Shown here one piece after another: positions 20,857 through 31,893 of a stretch of 33,719 bases of DNA (position 1 is its first letter; each line of letters opens with the position of its first letter). Position numbers and translations under genes: made by a program. The notes under the pieces are model-generated. The model saw nothing but the letters and a program-made list of their open reading frames with translations, was not told the DNA's origin and did no database searches. Source of the stretch: Neelides folsomi (lineage: Eukaryota > Arthropoda > Collembola > Neelipleona > Neelidae); contig JAQGBZ010000546.1 in assembly GCA_034687125.1 (NCBI GenBank), positions 1 to 33,719 on the forward strand, written 5' to 3'.

Positions 20857-23563
20857 TTTGACTCTTTTAATTATATACTTTAAATAATTGAGTATTTAAT
20901 TAATTAAGACTTGAAATAACTTGGATCAACTTCAATTAACTTTTATTTATTGACTAAATTCGACTTTAATAGTTAAAAATATTTTTAGCTATAATTTATG
21001 CTAATTAAGCAAACAGATGGCTAAAATTGTTCAACTGATCCAAATGGCCGTATGTTTAATCCACCCGATGAAGTTCTTACTGGTGAGGAATTCAATCTAA
21101 TTACATGTATTGTTTAAGCTTTCGACGTCCGACGCCGTCATCGTAAACCTTCAGGGGTGAAGTTGGCCAAAGCTCATTGCGAATTCATTTTCGTGAAAGA
21201 ATTCACATTCTTCACCTTCGGATCTTTTCAGACACACATTAAGAGCATTTATTTGTTCATACCTTAGAGAAATTTTCCTGAGAGGATCCGAGATTTCCTT
21301 CTCATAATTCCCGCAACTTCTTACAATATTTTTCTAACTATTTCTCTGAAGAGAATTAATTAATCGCTATTTAAAATTCTATTTTCTTCTTCCTCTCTCA
21401 TAGCATGATTTCATTTACTTTCAGTTTCACACATTCTTATGAATTTTTGGTCATTGAAAGATTTTATATAAATAGTTCAAGAACAACTGGCATTAAAAAT
21501 AAATAAATAATTTTATTTGGGAATATTTTTGTGATTAGTGGAATTTATTTTTTCAATGCTTCATTACAATTTTTGACATTTTATAATCAGTAATTGAACA
21601 ACTCTTGAATTATCAAACTACTTAATATTTTTAATATATATTTTATTATTTTAGATGGTAATTTTATATAATTTTTCATTAAATTTTCCATTTAAATTCT
21701 AACATTAAGTACATTCCGAATTCTATTCGTCTTCGGCACAAATACAATATTATTATGTTTAATCAAAAAAATTCCAAATAATAATTCCTATATTGATAAT
21801 GAATGCTGAAGATATAAAGAATCCGCTTGTAAATATGAAGAGAAGGAATCCATATATTGCCATTTGGTTTACAAATTGATGTTCAAAATTTATATCATCC
21901 TCTTTGTCTTCTTCATGCAACATTTTCTCTGAAATTATAAAAATTTTAAAGAAAATTATATTGTTTTTTAATCGAATATGAACCAAACTCAGTGATATCC
22001 TATTAATGTCAAAATTAATTTCAAATGAAATAATTAAAATACTACTCTACTACTAATAGAATATGCATTAATGATTTAAATGCTCACAATTAATAAAATA
22101 ATTTTGATGAATTGTAAATTCAGTATATGAATTTTAATAATCACGCAATAATGAATAAATAAAAATACATACCTAGGTATAGTGGCAAGTGCAAATGAAG
22201 AATGAGCAATTTTCTCTCTTAATTAACATTGGATATTCATTTCTTTTGGGCCAGATGAATCTCAATCTGGATATACATAGTATTCATATAAAAGAAAGGG
22301 GTCATTAAAGTTAAATACGAGCTACATTATCAATCATTTTAATAATAGTATATAATGATTAAGTATTTAATACAGGTAATACTATATACTACCCGTTTGT
22401 ATTTATACTGATATAAATACATACTCTACATAAATGGATGCATGAACTATAATACCATACTTACATATTTCATTTTTTTCTATTTGGGTAATTTGACGAA
22501 TAGCAAAAGAACTCTTTGTCAGAAGTTTATACTCGATTAAATGATCTTATTCTTGTTCTTACAGTATTGACAATATACCATATACCAAGTTAGACAAAGT
22601 TTCTAATAATTACATACATAAGTATAATAAAATGTTGGGGATTTTCACGTTAATTTCTTTCCTTGTTTAATGTTAAGTTTTAAAATGCCTAATTTTACTA
22701 TTTTAATATATTAAAACGAAAATAATATTTAATTAAATATTGAAACTACCTTAACATGTTAAGAATTAAGATAGTCAAGTAATGTTTTGTTGTTAATTGC
22801 TTTGCGTGGGAAAATTGGCATAATTTTCTCACAATATAAAAGCAATTAGTCTTTATTAGAGAAATTAACAAATATAATAAAAAATAAACATTACTTACAT
22901 TCACAATAAAAATTTGCATGCAACCAATGTATTTTTTATTACAAGCTTATCAGAATCCCAATTTACAAAATAGCGTTATATGATAGTAATAGGAATTAAT
23001 ATCTGTATTTATACAATTTAAAAAATATTCTAATATCTAGAAAAATTAATGTCAACCTACCTACAGATTACCTGTATTACCTTATTTCATATTATTTCTA
23101 TAATATTTTCTTAAGTTAAATAGGTATCTTAAACTGAAAATATTATACTCATTGGCAAAATATATTTTTTATCTAATTTACCATCAAACAAGTTAACAAG
23201 TTTAAAATTAATTGAACTTCATTCAGGTTGTAAGATGATGGATAAAGATGAATATTTATTGAGATTTGAATGTGGATTTAGGTATACGCGTATGGCAAAA
23301 CCCAATGTTCGGTTTTTTCACTGGAAATTCTGAGTTTGGAAATATGCAGATGAGAGATAAAGTTTATTTTAGAAGGTTACAATTACGAGGAAGGGAATGT
23401 TGGGCGTGTGAAAGGATTTCCAAATCAACTTCTTCTTTCCCTTCCTTCTTCTCCAGAATCAATTTGAGTGTGAGGAGAAGGCTCATTCAATCTCTCAATT
23501 TGAAACGGAATTTCGTAAATATTTATTTCTCTCTTTTCCTTTCAAACTCCGAATAGCGACAAA
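20857..23563. other. 2.7-kb divergent intergenic region
   Basis: Between acyltransferase copy 2 (-) and the SPT small subunit (+). A GC-richer patch at about 21050-21340 has open frames on both strands (minus-strand 21333-21151, 60 codons, no start at its head; plus-strand frame over the same DNA) and may be a 5' UTR, promoter or an exon of an unrecognised gene. A small candidate gene at 21759-21923 is listed separately. The patch 23266-23560 directly before the SPT subunit gene is probably its 5' UTR; its 96-codon open frame is not supported as a protein. Confidence 0.45.
21759..21923 (-). CDS. Candidate 54-residue single-pass membrane protein
   Basis: Short minus-strand frame: an acidic head (MLHEEDKEDDINFEH) followed by a hydrophobic segment of about 30 residues. 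The ATG lies just inside a good acceptor (TTTCAG at about 21933-21928 on the minus strand). About 240 bases upstream on that strand is a good donor, CTAG followed by GTATGT (near 22175), so a 5' UTR exon spliced to this coding exon is plausible. No family recognised; composition is AT-driven and chance is not excluded. ATG chosen for its position after the splice site. Confidence 0.33.
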   Translation of the reverse strand: MLHEEDKEDDINFEHQFVNQMAIYGFLLFIFTSGFFISSAFIINIGIIIWNFFD

Positions 23564-24008
23564 ATGGTTTTATCCGGGTTGTGTTTGGCATTGAAAAATC
23601 TTCATCTCAACTACTGCATGCTCACCACAATGTACATTTTCAATTCTTGGGAAAAATGCGTCGTCAGTAAGTTCCATATTCAAACATTAGTACAATTACA
23701 ATTTATGGAAATGTTAAATTTTAAAATATCTAAATAATATTTATAACAGAGCACAATGTTAGTTTGTGATATAAAATTAGCGATTTTTTATCCAAATAAT
23801 GCTATACTATATATTTATGATATAACATTTAAATATTCCAGACGCAATCATTTTTTCTCTACTTGGGCTTGTCTTGTACACGAGTTATGTTCTGATCCCC
23901 GTTTTAATTTGGAGTTTTCTCTCGATTTTTGGAATTGTTTCTTATTCAGAATGGACCGAAGCACACAAAGTGGAAAAATTTATGGAACCGGCAATATTAA
24001 AAGCTTAA
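23564..24008 (+). CDS. Serine palmitoyltransferase small subunit (ssSPT-like), 2 exons
   Basis: Predicted activating subunit of serine palmitoyltransferase, the ER complex that starts sphingolipid synthesis from serine and an acyl-CoA. Exons 23564-23666 and 23842-24008 join in frame (donor AGTAAG, acceptor TTCCAG) to give 89 residues. The family's signature is clear: NYCMLTTMYIFNSWEK corresponds to YxxVTALYMLEPWE of ssSPTA/B, followed by a second helix with LVLYTSYVLIP (compare ALYTGYVFMP). Two membrane helices (about 15-30 and 36-70) and a polar tail fit the usual topology; it is slightly longer than the human subunits. Helix residues around the conserved aromatic patch set acyl-CoA chain-length choice in the family. 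AATAAA at 24088-24093. A plus-strand frame overlapping exon 2 in another frame is a shadow. Confidence 0.88.
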
Positions 24009-24577
24009 CAATATTACGAAGGAATCTTTTTATCACCTTTTAATTAGTTTAGTACAACATACTTAATTGCGACTTGGATTAAAATTAAATAAATTTAATG
24101 TCAAGTGTAAAACAACATTTTATTGAAATTTTGATGATAAATGTTACAAAATTTTCATTAATAAAAGAAATTATAACGAATTAATTATTAGTTAAATTAA
24201 ACCCAAGTTATAAAATAAAATTGAATACATTGAACAGCAATGATGATTTACCCAATATGGCAATTATTTTACCAGCATCATGAATGCCAAAGATTATTCA
24301 GAACCATTATTAATTATATTTATTAATTATATTTAGTAATTATAAGAACATGAGATATACAATACTTTATAAATTGAATTTTAGTATCTTCCATTATTAC
24401 CAAATAGTAAAGTTCCGAGGGGTAGGAAGCTGATCATTGAACCATTCATGCCGAAAATCTTGGTCCAACTTGTAAGATTCAACACTTAAATTCCAAATGA
24501 GGTTTAAAAAGTCATGAATAATTTTCATAATTTATTAACATGCACATAATTATTATTATTTTCACATATAGTTAGTA
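24009..24577. other. Short convergent spacer
   Basis: AT-rich DNA between the SPT subunit and the first secreted-peptide gene, with poly(A) signals for both (24088-24093 plus; 24536-24531 minus). Nothing else seen. Confidence 0.5.
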
Positions 24578-25033
24578 TTAAATTATGTGTGTAAATTGTG
24601 TATTAGGAAAAATATGTATTAAATTACGTTGTTTTCCAGTTCTGAATCTCTGTTGATTAATTGATTGTAAAGGTCCATTGTCTGGTAGATGCTTCTTTGA
24701 GCTTCCATCCTCTTTCTCTGATATTTCATAACTGGGCCTCCTTATTTGCTATTAGGGTGTTTTAAAATCAGCATTATTTTATATCAGGATATGTACACTA
24801 CTTTTGATAATACTTTTGCTTCTTATTGAAATACATATTTAAATTTAATTACAATGTGGCCCAGTAATTACACCCTTCTTTCAAAATACTATTTCTGTGC
24901 TTAAACGTATTCAAAGAATGTAATATTTGGCCCACTCTGAACAAATGCGACTTACGAGTGCATCAGTTGAATAGAAAAATGAAAAAATTCCAATAGTGAA
25001 ACAAAGACAGAAAATAAAAACTTTAATCTCCAT
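24578..25033 (-). CDS. Small secreted peptide precursor 1, 2 exons
   Basis: Minus-strand exons 25033-24956 and 24748-24578 give an 82-residue precursor. Exon 1 is exactly the signal peptide (MEIKVFIFCLCFTIGIFS...TDAL, hydrophobic core, small residues before Ala25); exon 2 is a basic, mostly cysteine-free mature part of about 57 residues ending in a hydrophobic tail. It is a paralogue of the gene at 26074: 16 of 26 signal residues match, exon 1 has the same 78-nt length and phase, and the mature parts share IR, LP.N...LQS..Q and RTGKQ. Acceptor 24749 (AATAG, then CAAATAAGG) is the one that keeps frame. A TATA box (CTATATAAAG, minus 25080-25071) lies 40 bases above the ATG. Family not recognised; a peptide hormone, antimicrobial or venom-like secretory product are all possible. 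Gly-Lys in RTGK could be a processing/amidation site, though not dibasic. Confidence 0.68.
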
Positions 25034-26073
25034 TTTGAATTTTTAATCTTTCTGATTTCTCATCTTCTTCCTTTATATAGTAAAAAATCATTAAAAATTG
25101 GGACTAATTACGGTCCACAATTATCGTCTTTAATGAATTAATGATTTGTTAGCTCAAAACTTAGATGTCGTGTAGAAATGATAAACAAACAACAAATTGT
25201 CCTACTAAACTGTTAATTTCTGTATTTCAAGTGTAAAGCTTCTTGTAATCGTATAAAATGTGTTAGTAAATAGGTACTTACATTTATTACATACATAATA
25301 ATATAAATAGAATATACTCAATAATTATATAGAGATTTAAAAAATCCAATAAATGAGTCGGGTAATATTTATAGGTTTGATTGAACATTTTTAAAACAAG
25401 ATGCATTTGATGTAGGTAATATAATTTTTATTGTGAGGACAGACAATTTTGAAATTACCTATGCGAGTTTAATTAATTTCGAACGAACAACAACAAAGTA
25501 ATAAGATTGACTTTAATATTGCCATACAACAATGCTATGCGTATCATGTAATCAATTACTTTAATAATAGTATATGAAAAGTATTGCTTGATATATTTAT
25601 ATTTGCATAAGAGTTAACAAATCAATTTATTAATTTTTAGTATAAATAACTTTTATTACAAATTAATGAAGAGTAATATTATACAAGTAGATGTAATATA
25701 TTGTACAGGTATGTATTATTGTAGATAAAGATTTATATAGGTAATAAAATAATAATATTGAACTGACACTGAGCTACATTTCTGTTGCTCATCTCATAAT
25801 ATTGTTGATACAATTAAATAAATATTTTGCACATAAACGTACTATAATTAATATACTTTGTTCATCATTGATTGTTTTCATTTTCATTTCCAAACCATAA
25901 TCGCAAAGGGGTTGTGAAGCTCACCAGCGCTTTGTTATTACTCCACATATTTACCAAAGTTGAAAAGTTTAGAACTGCCAAGATCAAATTAATTATTCAT
26001 TTTTCATTTCACTTATTGTTATTTATGATAAAAACCTACTTATTTTTACTTATAAAGGATAAATAAATGATTT
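25034..26073. other. Spacer between the paired peptide genes
   Basis: Upstream region of peptide gene 1, starting with its TATA box. AT-rich; the 64-codon plus-strand frame at 25872-26066 shows no family resemblance. No third peptide copy found by searching by eye for the RTGKQ coding words and the signal-peptide exon. Confidence 0.45.
25071..25080 (-). promoter_or_regulatory. TATA box of peptide gene 1
   Basis: CTATATAAAG on the minus strand, 38-47 bases before the ATG. It predicts a very short 5' UTR of roughly 10-15 bases. Confidence 0.55.
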
Positions 26074-26362
26074 TTAGATTTTACATTGCTTTCCAGTTCT
26101 GACCCGAGAATGTTGATAAGATGATTGAAGTTGGTCATTGTTTGGTATTACTTTCACATCTTCTCCTTGATCCAGTTTATTCCTTATTTCCTTTAATAAA
26201 ATAATAATTTACAAATTGGATTATTTTAAGTAAACAATTCATATTATTCAATTCGAATTAAAAAATGTTTGATAAATAACTTACAAATGCGTGAGTGGAG
26301 TAAGCGAATGAAAATAAACCAATGGTGAAGCAAAGGGATAAAATGAAAATTCTGAGATTCAT
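26074..26362 (-). CDS. Small secreted peptide precursor 2, 2 exons
   Basis: Minus-strand exons 26362-26285 and 26190-26074 join in frame (donor GTAAGT, acceptor TTAAAG) to a 64-residue precursor: 26-residue signal exon (MNLRIFILSLCFTIGLFS...THAF) plus a 38-residue polar second exon ending VRTGKQCKI. It has one cysteine only, so no internal disulphide. The arrangement (same strand, same 78-nt first exon, phase-0 intron, intron 94 versus 207 bases) marks it as a tandem duplicate of the gene at 24578. Signal residues and the RTGKQ word are conserved while the middle of the mature part has diverged and lost residues. A TATA-like word CTATAAGTAA (minus 26420-26411) lies about 50 bases upstream. 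Function unknown. Confidence 0.68.
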
Positions 26363-26410
26363 TTTAAACGGATCTTCAAAGAAGTTACAACATTACATTG
26401 TTCGACTCCC

Positions 26411-26420
26411 TTACTTATAG
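26411..26420 (-). promoter_or_regulatory. TATA-like element of peptide gene 2
   Basis: CTATAAGTAA at a similar distance from the ATG as the TATA box of peptide gene 1, suggesting that the promoter was duplicated along with the coding exons. Confidence 0.45.
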
Positions 26421-28102
26421 CATCGGAAAAAATGTAACTTTATACAGTTTCAAATTAGCACCTTGTTCCACTGATGAATATCAGATACAAAGCTATTTGC
26501 ATTTATTGACCATTGTGCGTTTGGATATTATTGATTTAACCCGTATTTGAACTTATTCAAATTCTATTCCAATTCCACATTTAGAATCTATCGAAATGAA
26601 TAATAAATGTTATTTATTATTTCAATTATACTTTCTAGTCCTTGACCTCTTGACATTTATTGAAAGATACAAACACAAGCAATTTCAAAGTTATTTGATC
26701 AGTTATGAATCTATATAGATTGTCAACTCAGGTGTAAGATATGCTTCTATATTCATTAGATATGATACGAAGTTTCATATACTATTTATGTTTTACCAGT
26801 TTGTATAAACTTAACCTTAATATTGTACTGGTTAGGTATATGTATATTCTTAGATGTTTTATATATTAGGTATGCGTGCATATGACAAATTTTCCACTCT
26901 GAAATTTTTGTTTGCCAAACAATTCCATACCCTTCCCTTTGATAAAATATAAAAAACTATTGTGTAGACGTATTTACCAAATTAACAAAATATTTGGTTT
27001 GTCTTTGAAATTTTTATTTGATCATTTTATCAGTAAGTCACCAAGTACATTGTAATGTAATAAAAAATACATTCTCCAATATATGGTACATAATTATATC
27101 TGTAGTACATAGTACATAGATAGATATGTATATTTATGAAATATGAGTAATGTGTCTCTACGTCTGAGTAATAATCATATGTTACACTATTTCTAAATGA
27201 CACATCTGAGTTTACAATTAGGGTCTGTATGAATGTATGAGTTGTAATTCTTGTAATATATGTAACACGCCCATTTTAATCTTATTTAACAAAGGCTGGT
27301 TTAGTCGTAGATATTATAAATCTCCATTAGTCAAAGTAGCTAACTTACATTAAGTAAAATGTACAAAATAAAACGATGTCTACAAATTAACTTCATTGAT
27401 TGTTGAGTCAATCTAGTTTAAACATTTTTTTGCAAACGAATCTCGTTCAATATTTGTTCAGAACCGTGCACGTGCAAGCTTGATCACGGAAGATTTATCC
27501 AGATTAATTATCTTTTCGGTGATCCATCCTCCAATTTCTCATTCACACATCATGTTACTTATTTATTACATTGTAAGCACTCATATTAAAATAAAATAAA
27601 ATTAATATTAGATATATTGTATAGCATGACTTATTATACGATTTTCTAATATGGGAAATATCTTTGAACTCGGATTGTTTGAATACTCATGGTAAATATT
27701 CCCTTAATATCTAAAGATTAAAATTCCGTTAGATGTATGCAGTCATGTTCTTCAATATTTCAAGCACTTAATAATTATATTTAAAGAGACGACAAATATG
27801 ATAAGTGTTTGTACTTAAATAACTAACAGCCGAAGAGCAACTTTAGTATTAATTTCAATGAGAGTTTAATAAAAACATCCGAATTGTATACTTCAATTAG
27901 ACTATTTATTACAATTAACAAAAATAAAATACGACGACTACATCTGGGGAATTATATTGCTAATTATGTTGCATTTAATTTTTATGATTCCGACGGAGTG
28001 AGTGAGTGTAAAAACATTATCCTTCTTATCTAATCAGTGAAAGTGCCATCAAATTATCTTTAACAAATTGCGGTATTTGATTCTAAACCTTTACAAATAA
28101 TT
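26421..28102. other. Gene-free interval
   Basis: AT-rich DNA between the divergent peptide gene 2 and the rolling-stone-like gene. A palindromic TGCACGTGCA (E-box core CACGTG) lies near 27466-27475, about 630 bases above the latter gene; significance unknown. No coding signal. Confidence 0.4.
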
Positions 28103-29433
28103 ATGAATTATGGGGCAATTCCTAAGATTAATATAAGTGAATATCAAAATGATTTAGAAGTGGCGAGAGGAGAAATGGGGCTGCTCAGCGTTTACTTACA
28201 AAGCTGGAAAGACTTTCCTCGGGATATAAAATTTGCAAATAAAAACATAAGGAAGGCACATTTTCTCAAAAGCCAGGTTGGTTCATTACAGACCTAATAA
28301 ATACTGATATAGTAGAATATTTTTATTTTTATATCATTAATTTTAAAATATTCATATATTATATACGTATGTGGGTATACGTGTATTTATAGTTTATAAC
28401 GGATTATAGAATATAGCCTAATCATTTAAATTTACTGTTTTGTAATATTAATTTAATGATATTATGTAAAATGATAATGATATTTATGTAAAAAAAATTG
28501 TTATCTAAACCGATGTTATTTCATTAATTTTTATTTGTTTTTAGTGGGAGAACGTTTATGAAGGAGACGAAAGGGTGTCTAACAAATACTTAATTTATCG
28601 CTTGGTATATTTTTTAATCTTCGGAGGCATCTTGGCACAAAACCTCGTTTGCGTCCTCGACAATCTTTTCTTCATTTATCTCACAAATTGGAATTTAATA
28701 TTTCAAATCGCCTACTCCACAATTTACTTCTTTTACGTCTTGACCTATTGGTTTTCACATACTCCGTCCACAGGAAATATCCGAATCAGTTCCAATGACC
28801 TGATCGAATACAAAGAAAATATTTCAGCCATTGGATTTTTAGAAGTGGTCATTTGGATTTTGCTCAATGTTTTGGGGACAACGTCTATTGCTGTCACTTT
28901 GGGCTACTGGTTAGCCGTTTCCAAATACGACGAAGATACGAGTTCTTGCACCTTTGTGTCAACACTCCTCGTCCATGGGATCAATGCCATTCTGGCTATT
29001 GTGGACAATTTCATCATTGGAATTCCCATTAGGCCGACTCATCTTTTGTATCCGGCTGTTGTTGCTGTGCTTTATGGGAGTTTCAGGTTTGAATTTATTA
29101 ATTTAAGGAGTTTTGTAATTATTTGAATGTGATTTAAAACTCTTGAATTTTAGCGGTGTTTATGAAGCGGTTAGTGGAATTTACGAAGTTGAAGAGGAAC
29201 CATACATTTACTCAATTCTCAATTGGAGAGAAACACCTGGATTGGCGGCTGCAACTTGTGTCATTGCGTTCTTGATTGGAGCTGTGTTTCATTTCATATA
29301 TTGGCTTCAATATCGGCTAAGAATTTTACTAGTTAGGAATTTTGGTTCGTTTGAACATGAAGGTATTTTCAAAATTGAAGAAAATAAATGGACAATCAAA
29401 AAAGGATCGGATAATTTTGGTTACAATATGTAA
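28103..29433 (+). CDS. Rolling-stone-family multi-pass membrane protein, 3 exons
   Basis: Exons 28103-28276, 28545-29086, 29154-29433 join in frame to 331 residues. A cytosolic head ends in KSQW...NKYLIYR, then about six to seven hydrophobic helices. Blocks typical of the rolling stone (rost) family are visible: FIYLTNWNL in helix 2, the loop TPSTGN, VHGINAILAIVDNFI, IPIRPTHLLYP, YGSFSGVYEAVSG across the exon 2/3 junction, and PYIYSILNWRETPG before the last helix. The C-terminal tail (from about RNFGSFEH) is polar. Drosophila rolling stone is needed for myoblast fusion, but the family is large and this member's role is unknown; no catalytic motif is visible. Exon 1 ends CAG/GTTGGT, a slightly weak donor, but the joined KSQW word matches the family. 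Confidence 0.88.
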
Positions 29434-30593
29434 CAATTATATATACTTATTTACTTCAATATGTTTGTATAATATTCTTAATTATTCACGGTTAAATGTT
29501 ATAAGTTATAATAATTTAGTATTAATTGTAATTAAAATAGTAGGCATAAATCAAAAGTATTAAAAGGCAAAATAATTATTTTGTATAATAATATGGATAA
29601 ATTCGATTTACATATCAAATGACTTTTACAATTTTATATAAAACTATAAAAAATTACATTTATAATTATTTGAAGATTTTAAATATCAATAGAAAATAAT
29701 AATATCTATTAATGTGTGTGTATTTATATAAAAATAATATATAATAATAATTTATTTACTTGGCAATTATTATTCTATATATGTATGTATAAATTGTAAA
29801 AAATAAAACCCTAATGATACCCTTAATAAGAAATATTATGAGACATATTTTATATTCTATTGCACATTATTTTTATAATATAATATTTGATATACATGTA
29901 CTTGCATTAAAATAAAATTGGTTATTAAAAAAGTAATTGGTACAATTTGTTATATATACGAATACTATATCTAATTAACAGTCAACCAGTAACAATATAG
30001 CTAATAAATACACTAATACCAAAATACCAATATTAAGTTCATAATTCATATAAGTATTTAATGGGATTTTGATTATAGTAATATTAGTAAGGGCTGGATA
30101 TGGATGTTGTTAATGTACAAAGCTATTTCAACTCTGCTATATTAATATTTATTTTGCACTTTTACTTTGTCCCATGCTTTGGTCATATTGGAATTTAAGC
30201 TGATGTTAATAAGTAAATAATTAGAATCAAATGAGGGCCTTGAAGCGGTGCTAAGAATAATTTAAAATCTTTTGCTCTCTTTCTATGTTCCTTAATTCAA
30301 CCAAGAGTGAAGACTAGGAATAATTTCCTGGTCCAATTTAACATATTGAAAACCGCATATTTACACGAACATAAAGAAACATAAACATAATCTGAAAGGA
30401 ATAGCAGGTGGTTTCAGAACCCTAAATATACAAGTAATAAAAAGTGTGTAGAATAATAATTAAAATAACTATCCACACGCGCTACACGCACTCTCGCACT
30501 GTTATTTTTGAACAAATTAGATCAGATAATTCTTTCGTAACAGTTTGTTATCGTAAATAAATAATTAGTTAATATTAAATTAAAACAAAAGCC
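29434..30593. other. Gene-free interval
   Basis: Very AT-rich 3' and 5' flanking DNA between two plus-strand genes. Nothing recognisable. Confidence 0.45.
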
Positions 30594-30940
30594 ATGAGTG
30601 AAGATGAAGGATTCAGCATTGTATTAATATTTATTATTATCTCCACCTGCATGTTGTTCATTGTTTGGGCCCTTGGAATTGTTTGGCTCTTAAGAGAGCG
30701 AAAACGAAGACTTTTTTATCACAACAAAATCTTGAGGAGTATTTTAGCCGAATTTTTGGAAAAGCAGAAAAATCTTTCTGATCAAGATGTCAAATACGAA
30801 CAAATGTATGAACTCAATTTTAAATTCATTTCTAATATTATTTTAAACATGTTTTTTGTTTACTAAAAAAATCATTTATTTTCAGATTTAATCAAAAGTC
30901 ACATTATACTTTTACTGATCACTCAACTGTTGTAGTATAA
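30594..30940 (+). CDS. Small single-pass membrane protein with C-terminal hydrophobic (PDZ-like) end, 2 exons
   Basis: Exon 30594-30805 and a short terminal exon 30886-30940 give 88 residues. Reading straight through would add an implausible AT-coded tail (NFKFISNIILNMFFVY) and stop at 30866; instead a donor (AAT/GTATGA) and an excellent acceptor (TTATTTTCAG) 80 bases on join in frame to IFNQKSHYTFTDHSTVVV. Layout: short acidic N-terminus, one helix (about 8-32, IVLIFIIISTCMLFIVWALG), a basic stop-transfer RERKRR, then a charged juxtamembrane region. The end VVV fits a class II PDZ ligand (hydrophobic-x-hydrophobic); this is suggestive only. No family recognised. The N-terminus outside, C-terminus inside orientation is predicted by the positive-inside rule. 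Confidence 0.6.
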
Positions 30941-31893
30941 TCATTGAAATAAGATGAGATTGTTATTTAACATAAATTTTTGTATTATTTATTAACTTTT
31001 AAAAATTCTAATATTTAATAATGCCTACATTATAATTACTTAATCGTTATTTATATTACTTTTATTATAATTACTGTTTGATGTGCGTCGAAAATTTAAT
31101 CAAATTATAATGATTAAAAATATCAATAAATTATATTTATAAGAAACACGATATAAAATAACAATAATAATGTCAATGAATCCATCTTCTAGTAGACACT
31201 TTTAATGAAATAAATGTAAAGATCGGTAAAGGTGTGGTTTTATAGTGATGGACAACGTGTCAATGGTATCAATGTCAATGTACAATAAAGGCAAATACCT
31301 GAAAATAAATAATACATATTATCATTAAATACATACATATTATAGGTAAAATACATACTTACTTAATCTATACGCATTAAATATCCATATTATGTATGTA
31401 ATACAAGTAATATTTACATGTAAGTTTTTTATGTTTAGACAAGGAACAACTATTGGGTTTATATTGTTACATACTACATCATTAATCTACAATTACATGT
31501 ATGACACTCACAACTTTTGATATAACATTAATATTCAATACTATAATACTATACACCTACTCTATGTAGAAGAATCTCGAATTGGCAAAACTTTGCACTT
31601 TTTGCTCCCAATTCACACTTTATAATTTGCTGCATCATTACATGATGATGGCGAGTTTGGTGAGGCTTTAGAACTGGAGAATGAGTTATGGAGCCTTAGG
31701 GGATGAATATTCTTTAAATTCGCGATGCTGGAATATTCTGGAACAACTTTATTTCAAGTGGATGGAAGATTGTACTAATAGGTTGGCTTATGCAATGAAT
31801 AGCTTAAATAGGGAAATCTAAACGGAAAATCTCGCCATTTCATCCTCATCCTGACTGCTCAGTAATTCATTCAATAAACCAAAATATTGAACA
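30941..31893. other. Upstream region of the GST gene
   Basis: AT-rich until about 31560; then a richer 300-base stretch that holds the promoter and 5' UTR of the GST gene, including the heat-shock-type element at 31730. A CATCAT...ATGATG inverted word is near 31635-31650. Confidence 0.45.
31704..31744. promoter_or_regulatory. Heat-shock-element-like sites upstream of GST
   Basis: GGAATATTCTGGAAC at 31730-31744 is a perfect three-unit alternating nGAAn/nTTCn array (GAA 31731, TTC 31736, GAA 31741), the consensus for an HSF trimer. A two-unit copy, TGAATATTCT, lies 25 bases earlier (31704-31713). They sit about 150-190 bases before the GST ATG. Binding is inferred from the consensus only. Confidence 0.5.

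Noticed and set aside
23266..23556. 96-codon plus-strand frame before the SPT subunit
   Set aside because: Ends a few bases before the SPT subunit ATG in another frame and shows no family likeness; best explained as 5' UTR.
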